From contig NZ_OU342399.1 in assembly GCF_910589745.1 (NCBI RefSeq), positions 1,302,001 through 1,366,000 on the forward strand: a stretch of 64,000 nt of DNA, in the 5' to 3' direction. Shown here in pieces: positions 61,601 to 64,000 of the stretch. Under the pieces are notes generated by a model. It saw only the letters and a list, made by a program, of their open reading frames with translations, had not been told where the DNA came from and made no database searches. Position 1 is the stretch's first letter. Each line of letters begins with the position of its first letter. The stretch comes from Candidatus Arcticimaribacter forsetii (lineage in GTDB: Bacteria > Bacteroidota > Bacteroidia > Flavobacteriales > Flavobacteriaceae). The translations under genes were made by a program, and so were the position numbers.

Positions 61601-64000
61601 GCTATAAGAGACTCCACTTGATGTATCAAAATAGTAGTCTACCCCAGGAGGATAACCCCATTCGGCTTCTGGAGAACCTTGATTACCATTTTGTTCATTC
61701 CAATTATTATCAGTATCATCAACACGATTTGAGTAATAAAATAAATTTTCTGTCGCAGTGACTACGGTCTCTGTTGAGGATGAAGACCACTCAAGAGTTA
61801 AACTTTTAGTTTCACTTCCGTAAGTATATTGATCATCAACTGAAGTAAAAGTGATGGGTAAACCCCCTGTATTTGTTACAACTACAGTATAATTTATAAT
61901 ATCACCAACATCATTAAGTCCATTAGAATTAGTATCAGAAACAACTGCTGATTTCACAACAATTAAGGCAGGATTATAACATCCAACATCATAATTAACA
62001 TCCCTATAATCAAAGGTATTATCGGAATTTAAATCTTGAGGTATTGTATATCCATCAATTCCACTTGTTACTTTACCTTTACTGTCTGTAATAACCGGAC
62101 TTCCTCCAAGTATTCCGTCTGAATTAGTGTCAGTATAGCCCGCCTCTTCACTATCGTTACATCCATCATTATCAGAATCTAATTCAAATGCATCTATTAT
62201 TCCATCGCTATCGGAGTCAATTAATGAATTTGATTCCGATGTATCTGAAGCACCGTTTAAATCTGTATCTGTAAATCCTGTATCTAAACCATTAATTACT
62301 CCATCATTATTTGTATCTAATGCCTCATTACCTGATTCTACAACATCATAAATTCCGTCATTATCAGAGTCTAAATCAATCCCATTGGGAATACCATCAC
62401 CATCAATATCATCATCACATGACAATGGATCGCTCATAGTAATTGCGTCCAATTGAATAGAACTGTTTGTACCCGGAGAATAAGCAGAAAATAAAATTGC
62501 TACCCGAGTAGTCTGACTGTCAGTAGTAAAACTTACTGTATTTGAAGTCCAATTTGCAGATGGGGTTGAAATATTACTTAGGGCATAATCGGTGTTCATT
62601 GATTGAATCTGTAAAAGAGTAGTACCTCCCTCAGCATGGGTTGCTACAAATCTTCCACCCTCTTTATGATAATATTCAATATTGTATGATCTATTTGGGT
62701 AAACATTTTCAATAACCATAATACGGTCGTAGTTACCATTAGATCCTACAGTTGATTCATTCCAATACGAACCATCATTTGCCGATACGTCATTGGTTAA
62801 AAGTTCTATAAAATAAAAACCCTGTTGAGGATTAAAAACAGTTCCTTGAGGACCTTGACTAGAGGACCAAACCTCACCATCTCCATTAACCGAAGTAAAA
62901 GGAGGTGCAACAGTTGTGTTGGGATAAGGACTATTTCGGTTTGCAGGTGATCCAGGAGGGAACGAACCTGTATAACTTTCAAAAGAGGTTCCATCCAGCA
63001 AGAAGGTTAGACATTGCTCATCCTTATCTAATATTCCATCATCATCGTCATCAACATCGGTTGAGTCAGGAGTTCCATCTCCATCAGAATCAATTCCCAA
63101 TACCAAAATAGTTGGATCATCAGTTATATTTCCATCCAAATCATTACCATTATCACTTGTATCTTTAACATCTTTTTCACTAGGCACTGGGTTTCGAGCT
63201 GAAGTTCCTTCAAATGTTATGCTGTTTATTACTCCTCCAGCATCAATATCACTTTGAGTTATAGTATAGGATGAAGTATAAGTAGCAGTTTCTCCAATTG
63301 TTATTGTTCCTACTCCTGAACCTGCGGAAGCTGAATTAAATGTAACAGTAGAAGACATTGAAAGAGATCTATTGTATGTATCCGTTAAAGTGTCTACAAA
63401 AGTTAGATCTTTGATTACATCTTGGGTGGATTTATTTTCAACCGTAATTGTAAATACTGCGACATCTCCGACATTTGGGCCATTCTCAGAACCAGTATAT
63501 GTAGCAGTTTTTGTAATCTCAATTTCGGGAAGACTCCCAAAATAAGAAAGTGTTGGATCGTTATCTGTATTACCATCAGTATCATCACCGTCATCACTTA
63601 CATCTTGTTGCTTAACTACAGGATTTCCATCCACGTATATATAGCTAGTTGCTGTTGCAGTATTTGAAATACCTCCACTTGGAATATCTGCATTTTGAAT
63701 GGTATAGGTTGCAGTATATGTGGCTATTTCTCCAGAAATAAGGGTCCCCTGAATTGAACCATTTGAATTTGAAATAAAAGCCAACCTATTAGGTGATGAA
63801 TAACTATCAAGGGATAGCATATTTCCATCAAAATCTGATATGGCATCGTTTATATAAATAAAATTTTGTGTAATATTTCCATCATTCTCTAATCTAAATG
63901 TATAAACCAATTGGTCCCCTTCTGAAATAAGACCGTTCCCATCGTTATCAATATTTACATATGTTTTTGAAAGATTTAATGATGAATTTTCGGCAATTAA
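40265..64000 (-). CDS. Giant DUF11-repeat surface protein with T9SS type B C-terminal domain, N-terminus beyond window
   Basis: At least 7,911 codons are open, from the stop at 40265 to the window edge. The frame is uninterrupted to 64000, with DUF11 sequence still continuing (LNLSKTYVNIDNDGNG), so the true start lies further right. The body is a chain of 42 complete DUF11 Ig-like repeats of ~130 residues plus one partial. Each opens with a phrase like IEVTKTA.V.DNGDG and closes with an acidic linker like DTSDDGDDTDGNTTDDPT. Near the N-terminus some repeats carry extra modules: thrombospondin-3-like segments, jelly-roll domains, C-type lectin domains and one cupredoxin-like domain. The C-terminus is a gliding-motility/T9SS type B sorting domain. 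It is an SprB-like adhesin by architecture. It overlaps porP/sprF by 8 bases. Confidence 0.93.
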   Translation of the reverse strand, partial: LIAENSSLNLSKTYVNIDNDGNGLISEGDQLVYTFRLENDGNITQNFIYINDAISDFDGNMLSLDSYSSPNRLAFISNSNGSIQGTLISGEIATYTATYTIQNADIPSGGISNTATATSYIYVDGNPVVKQQDVSDDGDDTDGNTDNDPTLSYFGSLPEIEITKTATYTGSENGPNVGDVAVFTITVENKSTQDVIKDLTFVDTLTDTYNRSLSMSSTVTFNSASAGSGVGTITIGETATYTSSYTITQSDIDAGGVINSITFEGTSARNPVPSEKDVKDTSDNGNDLDGNITDDPTILVLGIDSDGDGTPDSTDVDDDDDGILDKDEQCLTFLLDGTSFESYTGSFPPGSPANRNSPYPNTTVAPPFTSVNGDGEVWSSSQGPQGTVFNPQQGFYFIELLTNDVSANDGSYWNESTVGSNGNYDRIMVIENVYPNRSYNIEYYHKEGGRFVATHAEGGTTLLQIQSMNTDYALSNISTPSANWTSNTVSFTTDSQTTRVAILFSAYSPGTNSSIQLDAITMSDPLSCDDDIDGDGIPNGIDLDSDNDGIYDVVESGNEALDTNNDGVINGLDTGFTDTDLNGASDTSESNSLIDSDSDGIIDAFELDSDNDGCNDSEEAGYTDTNSDGILGGSPVITDSKGKVTSGIDGYTIPQDLNSDNTFDYRDVNYDVGCYNPALIVVKSAVVSDTNSNGLNDVGDIINYTVVVTNTGGLPITFTSVDDQYTYGSETKSLTLEWSSSSTETVVTATENLFYYSNRVDDTDNNWNEQNGNQGSPEAEWGYPPGVDYYFDTSSGVSYSEVDYVFTTNGFGTTRSPYQYSNTDSKVSKYSRISNQNVATYYVYEDISLEANTEYTVSVYAAAPNNTYFDTNNDYEKLRFVHRPPGGSDIYGDYNRVTGPVSSQNANNDSGWTRYHHTFTTGSAGTYRVGFSAPYFGNNWTRIWGAQLEKGSKPSRYTYTYNTLVSSTATSTAFADPRSAPLPAGASAIYTGQLTITQEILDSGTDISNQVTITGSFTSPGGISGEISDLSADDDNTDGNTEDDPTVVSISGQDELTVTKIASVSDINSNTLNDVGDIVTYKITIENTGNTNLNSFTITDTLEDSTGQILTQITDTASFTLGTKTNLFKYSQYMDDVDYDWSEEGDIYGSALNSYGHPKNEPYYFSTASGESYSNVDYNFPTNGAGLTRNDNNQSDNRSGAHARIHDYNVVGRYFYQDVTLKANTQYTVSVYASAWNSSYDDAVTDEQMRFVYRPPGGSDTFSDYITFQTNGEWNWRRYSYTFTTGAAGNYRVGIDPPYAGGNGGRFWGAQLEEGGAPTRYVYTWTNTDSAPSEGLPVNIDSNTVAYVDWPTNLPNRNGLDALMVQHDNDILDYPIGNGYWSMIEVEPENFTNFDNRPTSSHFDNYGPYTYNGHRYYIETTGWSWTTHRNNAQAAGGYLWVPNTKEEWDYIRSVIPTNNWIWTGVYQQNNADYQADQQRGGWTTLDDSYVPMPGESTVLSPGAKVEYEFEYTIAQEDVDDGMLINQLYVSANGASGIVSDTSDDGDDTDGNTVDDPTVIEISKISSVTIVKTATVSDVNGDGLNGVGDIIEYTIVVENTGNTQLTSSTILDSLTDGLGNIRSLNSTVSYSSTTATVTGQGPNQNLFYYSNRVDDTDYNWNENGSNNGIPEAEWGYPPGIEYYFDTSSGRSYSEVDHVFTTNGLGTTRSPYLYAGTDNRVHAYSRISNQNVATNYVYQDVTLEANTTYTVSVYAAAPNSTYYNTAYDYEKLRFVHRPPGGSDIYGEYNRVTGPVTNNNSNNDTGWTRYHHTFTTGSAGTYRVGFSAPYFGNNYTRIWGAQLEKGSEPTRYIYTYNSNTPIGNIPTDISTTTIDNNEILEALSIDTYVASYTITQEDVDSKFLSNTATFTGIDPDGSSVVSRTSDDGNVTNGDRNPTIISLASTSTIEVIKTASILDVNNSEVNDVGDIITYTIVVSNTGYTTVNSLTLDDTLIDYNSSSLSYNQPISFLSATSGSTSVSLSVAGVVSYTATYTITQSDVDSGGVSNTILILGSSSGLTNNVTATHQISTDLTDAIPGLELTKQFTTTDTNGNNKVDLGDIINYTITAENTGNVELSGLSFTDTMTTYFGESLTLTSEPSYSSSTDASTSSGTIAVGETETYEATFTITQQSIDAGGVYNTISAVASSPTNSNNVSDTSDNGDDTDGNSTDDLTDTTFDVNPKIRVTKTAEVQDVNGNTINDVGDIIVYEILVSNVGDMKISSLSLVDTISDSNGNTLTLNEPLSSLNSSSGSSSTTLLIRGSTTYTTSYTITQSDLNAGSVINSVEVVGSSSTNSNNVSNTTEVETILESVSPEIEITKVASITDNGDGVNGVGDIVNYYVTIENTGNVPVENPTIEDILTDGSGNTLSLTVPLTYGSTTKTITTDLGVGAVDFTSTANGKWDGQFPTNNVGHDYAQYSRNGFYRSVPNTTNITGLIEFNDGRTVQAGYTYVGAFEGHSYMRNNSTSTWTNQRDVAISIGGYLANITTPGEREYLNSVLPNSWYWVGLYQDTSDPDYSEPAGGWKWIDGSKEEKLGSNIWPNNEPNDTSSSNSRGYFYITSDYIRTADRPNTGSYKYIVEFNDGRTSQAGFIRLNGTFEGHTYFVSSSDVTWDVAKTTAESLGGNLVIIDSSQEWGWIRNQEPDWDDFISSNPHWIGLFQDPNAYDFSEPQGGWRWVNGVPLQGPLTTYTITNTIDTDNVIGVDNIDRYTAKYLITQSDFDSGSISNVVSLTGSSPSRSNDASDVSDDGIDDDGNTTNDPTETFFSASPSMEVTKVATVTDVNGNGENDLNDIIEYSIYIHNKGNVNLSTPTLVDYLSDGVATDLTSQLNGPTYHSQTLSPTTVNLTVTVAQVDGSNKYFINGKAQKELVLQKGYTYRFDQSSATNSSHPFSFSTTTDGTHNSGVSYTTSVTVVGTPGNAGAYTEIYVVESTPILYYYCSAHNGMGGKAFTIGSVAGQLGIIRPNEVMTYTASYTISGASASTAFISNVVTVTTSSPGNSNDITDLADDGDDADGNTQNDPTIVDLVPAPEMELTKTGTITFDNGDGMISPGDRITYTIKLENTGNLLINNISLTDTMADGNGVPLNLDSGPTFVQSSLGSVNGILQLTEVATYTAVYTITNSTANSGLVSNSIYVIGSAGGLSNNVTETSDDGDDTDGNTEDDSTVIQIPELPSIEVTKIYTTNDLNGNGVIDLGDRINYTITVENTGNQDLTGLNLDETFTNLTTDTLSLSSGPNYSTSTHSNAQGLLVYGETETYVANYIIEQLAIDGAGVSNVVIATISSPGNSNNVTDTSDDGDDTDGNTEDDATITEFVTNPSIDVTKTAQVNDTNSNSRTDTNDIITYTITVQNTGDTEVNNISFNDIITTSTGNQLSLTANPARISTSAGSSLGTLLIGETAIYTAQFIINQTAYDAEFISNTVTVTADSIGQTGNVSDTSDDGDDTDGNTEDDPTITVMTPQTELEVTKTFTVIDGGDDEINVGDFIRFSIEVENTGNAPLNSITIEDVLKDGDGNVIPLTEGPYYVSGSQGSTEGNLANGEIGTYVAFFTINQQAYDSGSISNVATATGSSDYGTNDAVDVSDDGNDLDGNTTDDPTEVIITSQAKINVEKTASIFDEGDGFTNVGDTINYLITVTNNGATALSSVTLTDNLTDNVSNTLTLTNGPNFISASQGSSEGSLNIGEVATYNASYLIQQAAANSGAIYNQVIAVASSPGQVNDVTDTSDDGDDTDGNTTDDQTIVDMDFSPIIDITKTAIVRDNNSNSLTDFGDAIVYEIRVANIGNVTINSLTITDTLTDGNLNTISLSSGPNFVSSSSSSAEGTLIVGETATYSATVLINQTIVDAGILLNSVYGLASSPGNSNNVSDTSDDGDDSDGETQDDKTETNIDQSVIIEATKTASVMDNNSSSSTDLGDTIVYTITIENKGNVTLSSVGLTDTLLDGNGSPLSLTSGPIFTSSTSSSSEGTLLVGETATYTASYTIIQAALDTGSISNSVLVTGSSPGQSNNVTDTSDDGDDSDGNTTDDTTDITISKNPSIEVTKTSAITDNGDGVVGKGDVVQYSISVVNDGNVTLSSLSVADVLSDLNSGTLSLSFGPSFSGSSQGSAQGTLKVGETANYIAYFIINQVAVDAGGLSNQVSATASSPGNSNDVTDVSDDGDDSDGNVEDDPTVTSITASSSLEVTKTAAVTDNGDGNTGASDVINYTIKVENKGNVTLSGLTLVDTLTDGSGGSLTLTNGPSFSSTTLGSSPGTLKPNEVANYSGYYIISSAAALTSSINNSVLARASSPGQSNNVTDTSDDGDDSDGNTEDDVTVVGISPNPGVEATKTAVVIDSNSNSSNDQGDIIVYTITIENTGNVTLTGVFLNDTLTDNAGNSLTLSSGPIFTSASASSAQGTLKVGETATYTASYTIQADAAATGSIKNQVIVTASSPGNTDDVIDISDNGDDNDGNTVNDQTVVAATAEPKLEATKTSVLIDNNSDGNTGAGDTIVYTITVVNTGGITLSNISLVDVLTDGNGNGLPLTTGPTLSSATVGSSAATLQATGVLTYTATYTISSAAAITSSVNNRVTVTASSPGNSNNVTDVSDDGDDSDGNIEDDQTVVNIDPIPLLEVTKTASVTDDGDGITGSGDVINYVITIENKGNVTLSSLTVTDSLTDGNGDSLAMGNGPYFSGSDQGSGLGVLLPGEISTYRAYYIITDASAATGQISNIATATASSPGQSNDVFDQSDDGDDSDGNTLDDPTLVDIVPNTSMEITKTAIVIDNGDGVNGASDKIVYTITVNNTGDTSLTGLTISDTLTDANGTALSLDSGPIFTSSTLGSSQGSLSSGEIVTYTATYTIIQNVANTGSISNIVTGTASSPGQSNNVTDTSDDGDDSDGNTVDDPTVVNTQSSGAMEVTKTASVVDTNGNGNNDQGDVIVYTILVSNTGSVTLSGLSLTDTLTDGSGGTLNLTSGPSFYSNSLSSAEGSLAVGEISTYTATYTISQNAANTGSVNNSVSVTASTPGNTNDVTDISDDGDDTDGNTTNDVTVVITSSDSSIEVTKTAVVNDTNSNSKTDQGDVIVYNITVRNTGNITLSSITISDTLSDGNGGSLSLDSGPSFVSNSGSSAQGTLISGEIATYTATYTISAAAENTPSINNTAQVTASTPGNSNNVTDISDNGNDGDGNTTDDPTIVNITPSPEMEVTKEGTVTDDGDGILGVGDTVNYRIKIENQGNVNITEPSLVDTFTDALSNTLALSSGPTFNFGDLGSSEGIIKPNETAHYGATFVITQAVVDAGGLINSVTVTASSTGNPGGLIDVSDDGDDTDGNTTDDTTVLVINPAPIIETTKIATVTDNNSNGLNDLGDRIVYTITVENKGNVTLSGLGLVDTLTDGDGGSLSLTSGPTFNSSTSSSVQGTLVVGETASYTATYTVTQDAVDSGSVVNTVMATASSPQNTNDVSDRSDNGDDSDGETQDDNTVVNLSRSSELEATKTASVMDNNSSSSTDLGDTIVYTITIENKGNVTLSSVGLTDTLLDGNGSPLSLTSGPIFTSSTSSSSEGTLLVGETATYTASYTIIQAALDTGSISNSVLVTGSSPGQSNNVTDTSDDGDDSDGNTTDDTTDITISKNPSIEVTKTSAITDNGDGVVGKGDVVQYSISVVNDGNVTLSSLSVADVLSDASGSILSLDSGPSFSGSSQGSAQGTLKVGETANYSALYIITQAAVDAGGLSNQASATASSPGNSNDVTDVSDDGDDSDGNVEDDPTVTSITASSSLEVTKTSVITDNGGDGNTGAGDIINYTIKVENKGNVTLSGLTLVDTLTDGSGGSLTLTNGPSFSSTTLGSSPGTLKPNEVATYSGYYIISSAAALTSSINNSVLARASSPGQSNNVTDTSDDGDDSDGNTEDDATVVEITPLPEIEATKRATTIDNNSNGIVDLGDAIVYTITVENKGNTSLSSLTLVDRLSDGSGGSLTLTSGPSFTSSSAGSSQGTLTLGETATYTASYVVSNVAERTGFISNTVIATASSPGNSGDVTDTSDDGDDTDGNTTDDPTIVSITALPEIEATKTVTITDNGDGLLGKGDFVRYDIEVTNTGNINLQGVSIFDQFLDNNGRTLNLISGPTYTGANLGSAEGSLQASETANYIAYYIIEQGVVDAGGLSNQVIVSASSENSNISDVSDDGDDNDGNTLNDPTVTAITSSPSIEVTKISQLTDNGDGLTGVGDVINYSISVQNTGNVTLNGITITDILHDGNGNTINLSNGPTYGGSSKNSINGVLIPGEQATYNAYLIVNQSHVNTGLVSNTVSVVASSPGQSNDVTDQSDDGNDADGNTENDSTVTYFDINPGLEVTKTSNVIDTNSNGNNDLGDSIVYTITVQNTGNVFLSNLSLTDLLTDGNNNTLSYSVPISFNNSSSGSTVGNLDINEIATYTATYTIDQSDVDSGRIINTVTAVASDPLNTSSVSDQSDDGIDTDGNTNNDVTETLLYRNPLVEATKTAVVIDSNSNNTNDSGDVIVYTITVQNIGNVSLSNLTLVDNLTDGDGNVLALTAGPVFTYSNANSTQGNLTVGEVATYTATYTISQLAANTQSIINSVQVTGNSPGNSNNVFDISDDGDDSDGNTSSDSTVITTSSEGSLEVTKIASIIDNGDGTNGAGDTINYTITIENIGGQTITGITLVDNLTDKNGISLTLDQGPDYVNSSSGSLEGTLVAGEIATYSASYVITNAAADSGLINNTVVVTGSSPGNTNDITDTSDDGNDSDGNTLDDPTVVYTSQAPELEVTKTATVADNGDGINGAGDTINYTITVVNTGNVNITSLSLVDLLTDGNGNALTLTSGPTFVSNSSGSPQGSVSPNEVSTYNASYLISNAASLSGQIENTVTVTGSSPGNTNDLSDQSDDGDDTDGNTINDSTVVSIAPLASIEVTKTYAITDDGDGLNGAGDTINYTITIQNTGNVTINGLSLIDTLTDGNGNTLSLTTGPSFISNSDGSAEGTILTGEVSTYNATYLITQQDVNSGSVNNSVTVTGSSPGNSNDVSDISDDGDNTDGNTINDPTVVIFNTNRSIEATKTAYTIDNGDGSINAGDTIVYTININNTGSTQLSSITLIDTLKDGNNNVLQLSSGPLFISSTQGSSESSLNPSESATYSATYIISNSDAGTGKVINSVTVNASSPGNNNDVSDVSDDGDDTDGNTTNDPTVIEIISLPEIEVTKVADVIDLNQNGINDVGDRIDYIITVENKGNITVSGLTYVDTLSDASGRELILTTQPTFVSSSQNSPQGILAQSEIATYTASYLIGQRAADSGVIRNSVVFRGNSPGQIGDVFDISDNGDDTDGNSEDDLTEVFTVSNVVMEVTKTAEITDNGDGETGAGDIITYTIIVENNGNSTLRDLLIVDTLTDGNGNTLTLSNGPFFSGSSEGSAEGVLIEGEAATYIAFYIIKAIDVASGIIINTVEASAAAPNQDLRISDVSDDGDDTDGNTLDDPTEVFLQEIPDIEVTKTASITNNTDDVVDTGDLILYDILIKNTGNTPLKNIVLEDIITDGNGELLTLSNGPFFTGSTLGSLEGNLKVNEIASYIAFYSIEQSAAETGRIINTAIASAQNLEGSLYAEDTSDNGNDTDGNTTDDPTVVLISPRPSLEVTKTASLTNDSEYINPGDEIVFSISVENTGNVNVSDLVIDDIMTDGNGSSIFLTRSPYFVSATNGSSQNLIIPQGVIVFNADYTVTQSDIYSGFIENIARVSGTALNYNDLIFDQSDNGDDTDGNMSDDPTIIELESDYIPRLEVYELVTPNGDQKNDYLIIRGIEDYPDNKLKIYNRWGVLVFESNGYPGPGNSEIFTGYSNGRITINKNEKLPSGTYYYVLTFPSNNNPGKTEYMGYLYLQNDLQNE
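46200..47464 (-). repeat. Segmental duplication, copy 1
   Basis: This block matches 50940-52201 at an offset of 4,740 then 4,737 bases (a 3-base change in between). The stretch 46921-47464 is identical base for base to 51658-52201 as far as I can compare by eye; the rest differs in short patches. It covers about three DUF11 repeats. Confidence 0.85.
50940..52201 (-). repeat. Segmental duplication, copy 2
   Basis: Partner of 46200-47464. Identity ends abruptly within a linker at 52201/47464. Offset of ~4.74 kb equals about twelve repeat units, which fits unequal recombination or gene conversion within the array. Confidence 0.85.
55014..55365 (-). other. Cupredoxin-like insert in a DUF11 repeat
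   Basis: About 115 residues interrupt DUF11 unit 9. They contain YTYRFDQSSATNSSHPFSFS, then GTPGNAGAYTEIYVV and YYYCSAHNGMGG. His (codon 55219-55217), Cys (55069-55067), His (55060-55058) and Met (55051-55049) match in order the four ligands of plastocyanin-type copper sites, with ~50 residues between the first His and the Cys. Similar segments occur in marine phage and bacterial proteins. Confidence 0.65.
55836..56545 (-). other. Two C-type lectin-like domains inserted in a DUF11 repeat
   Basis: In unit 8 two consecutive lectin-like domains are recognisable: GHSYMRNNSTSTWTN...WYWVGLYQD...GGWKWIDG...WPNNEPND (N-terminal copy, ~56.2-56.5 kb) and GHTYFVSSSDVTWDVAK...HWIGLFQD...GGWRWVNG (~55.8-56.1 kb). 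The first carries EPN, the motif that gives mannose-type Ca2+-dependent sugar binding in C-type lectins; the second is shorter and lacks it. Confidence 0.75.
58436..59073 (-). other. Jelly-roll/CBM-like insert, copy A3
   Basis: About 210 residues inserted in DUF11 unit 4, opening NLFYYSNRVDDTDYNW and closing RIWGAQLEKGSEPTRYIYTY. The middle (VTLEANTTYTVSVYAAAP, FTTGSAGTYRVGFSAPYFG) reads as a carbohydrate-binding-module-like jelly roll. Two close relatives are in units 2 and 3. Confidence 0.65.
59520..60626 (-). other. Jelly-roll insert A2 plus a lectin-like domain
   Basis: Unit 3 holds a copy of the jelly-roll insert (NLFKYSQYMDDVDYDW ... FWGAQLEEGGAPTRYVYTW, ~60.03-60.63 kb), followed by a lectin-like segment (GHRYYIETTGWSWTTHRNNAQAAGGYLWV ... 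WIWTGVYQQ ... RGGWTTLDD, ~59.52-59.80 kb). The lectin-like part lacks EPN. Confidence 0.65.
61109..61750 (-). other. Jelly-roll/CBM-like insert, copy A1
   Basis: In unit 2, NLFYYSNRVDDTDNNW to WGAQLEKGSKPSRYTYTY, close in sequence to the copies in units 3 and 4. Confidence 0.65.
61977..63096 (-). other. Thrombospondin-3-like Ca2+ segments flanking a jelly-roll domain
   Basis: Two Asp-rich segments (DSDGDGTPDSTDVDDDDDG at 63.0-63.1 kb; DIDGDGIPNGIDLDSDNDG and following at 61.98-62.42 kb) match thrombospondin type 3 Ca2+ repeats. Between them ~200 residues (SFESYTGSFPPG ... SIQLDAITM) look like a jelly-roll, possibly sugar-binding, domain. Confidence 0.6.

Noticed and set aside
40887..63667. 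Many plus-strand frames of 60-130 codons opposite the giant gene
   Set aside because: They are antisense shadows of low-complexity Ser/Asp/Thr-rich coding, rich in Ser/Val/Pro by base composition, with no domain or start signals.
40602..63910. Regular repeated DNA that could suggest a CRISPR array or tandem satellite
   Set aside because: The repeats are ~400 bases, diverged, and in one open frame coding for DUF11 domains; no short identical repeats with unique spacers.

Overview
The window comes from an AT-rich member of the Bacteroidota, most likely a marine flavobacterium. Supporting signs are the conserved run ftsK - lolA-like - lptF/G-like - ribB, promoter elements of the TAnnTTTG type, a PorP/SprF protein next to a giant surface protein with a type IX secretion (T9SS) C-terminal domain, a TPR sensor with a LuxR-type helix-turn-helix, a PL7 alginate lyase, and a Bacteroidota-type tyrosine integrase. 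The species cannot be named from the sequence alone.

Layout. (1) 1-11.3 kb is ordinary chromosome: the N-terminal part of dihydrolipoyl dehydrogenase (minus strand, cut by the window edge), an NhaC-type antiporter, katG, the ftsK/lolA/lptFG/ribB run, and a TSUP permease. (2) A tRNA-Ser(UGA) at 11.39 kb marks the left edge of an integrated element of about 21.1 kb. The tRNA 3' end (11464-11476) is repeated at 32581-32593, and a 19-bp GGTGACC direct repeat lies just inside both ends. The element carries an integrase, a small HTH protein, a 509-aa protein with family-A polymerase / single-subunit RNA polymerase-like motifs A, B and C, and a metal-resistance cargo. The cargo comprises a TonB receptor, a Fur-family regulator, DUF3703, MerTP, a GDCCVxC protein, a P1B-2 ATPase, the CusA/CusC/CusB tripartite pump, an acetolactate-decarboxylase-like lipoprotein, an HMA-MauE fusion, a PepSY protein and an HMA lipoprotein. 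Two small unknown genes close the right end. (3) 32.6-36.4 kb is chromosome again: a PL7 alginate lyase lipoprotein and a TPR/LuxR-type regulator. (4) 36.6-64 kb is one minus-strand operon: a giant gene (at least 7,911 codons, open at the right window edge), then PorP/SprF, then an OmpA/PD40/SPOR protein.

How the genes fit together. The metal cargo reads as two transcription units, each preceded by the same operator-like motif (TGCACnnCCATTGCA) 12-13 nt upstream of a -7-like element; the Fur-family protein encoded at the end of the first unit is the natural candidate regulator. The giant protein is a string of about 42 complete DUF11 Ig-like repeats with lectin, jelly-roll, cupredoxin-like and thrombospondin-3-like modules, ending in a gliding-motility/T9SS type B sorting domain. 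PorP/SprF and the OmpA protein are its likely export or anchoring partners.

Most unusual: the integrase-HTH-polymerase-like gene set on the tRNA-Ser element; the paired operator; the giant adhesin, whose extra domains appear to sit in the same loop of the DUF11 repeat; and a 547-bp exact internal duplication inside that gene.
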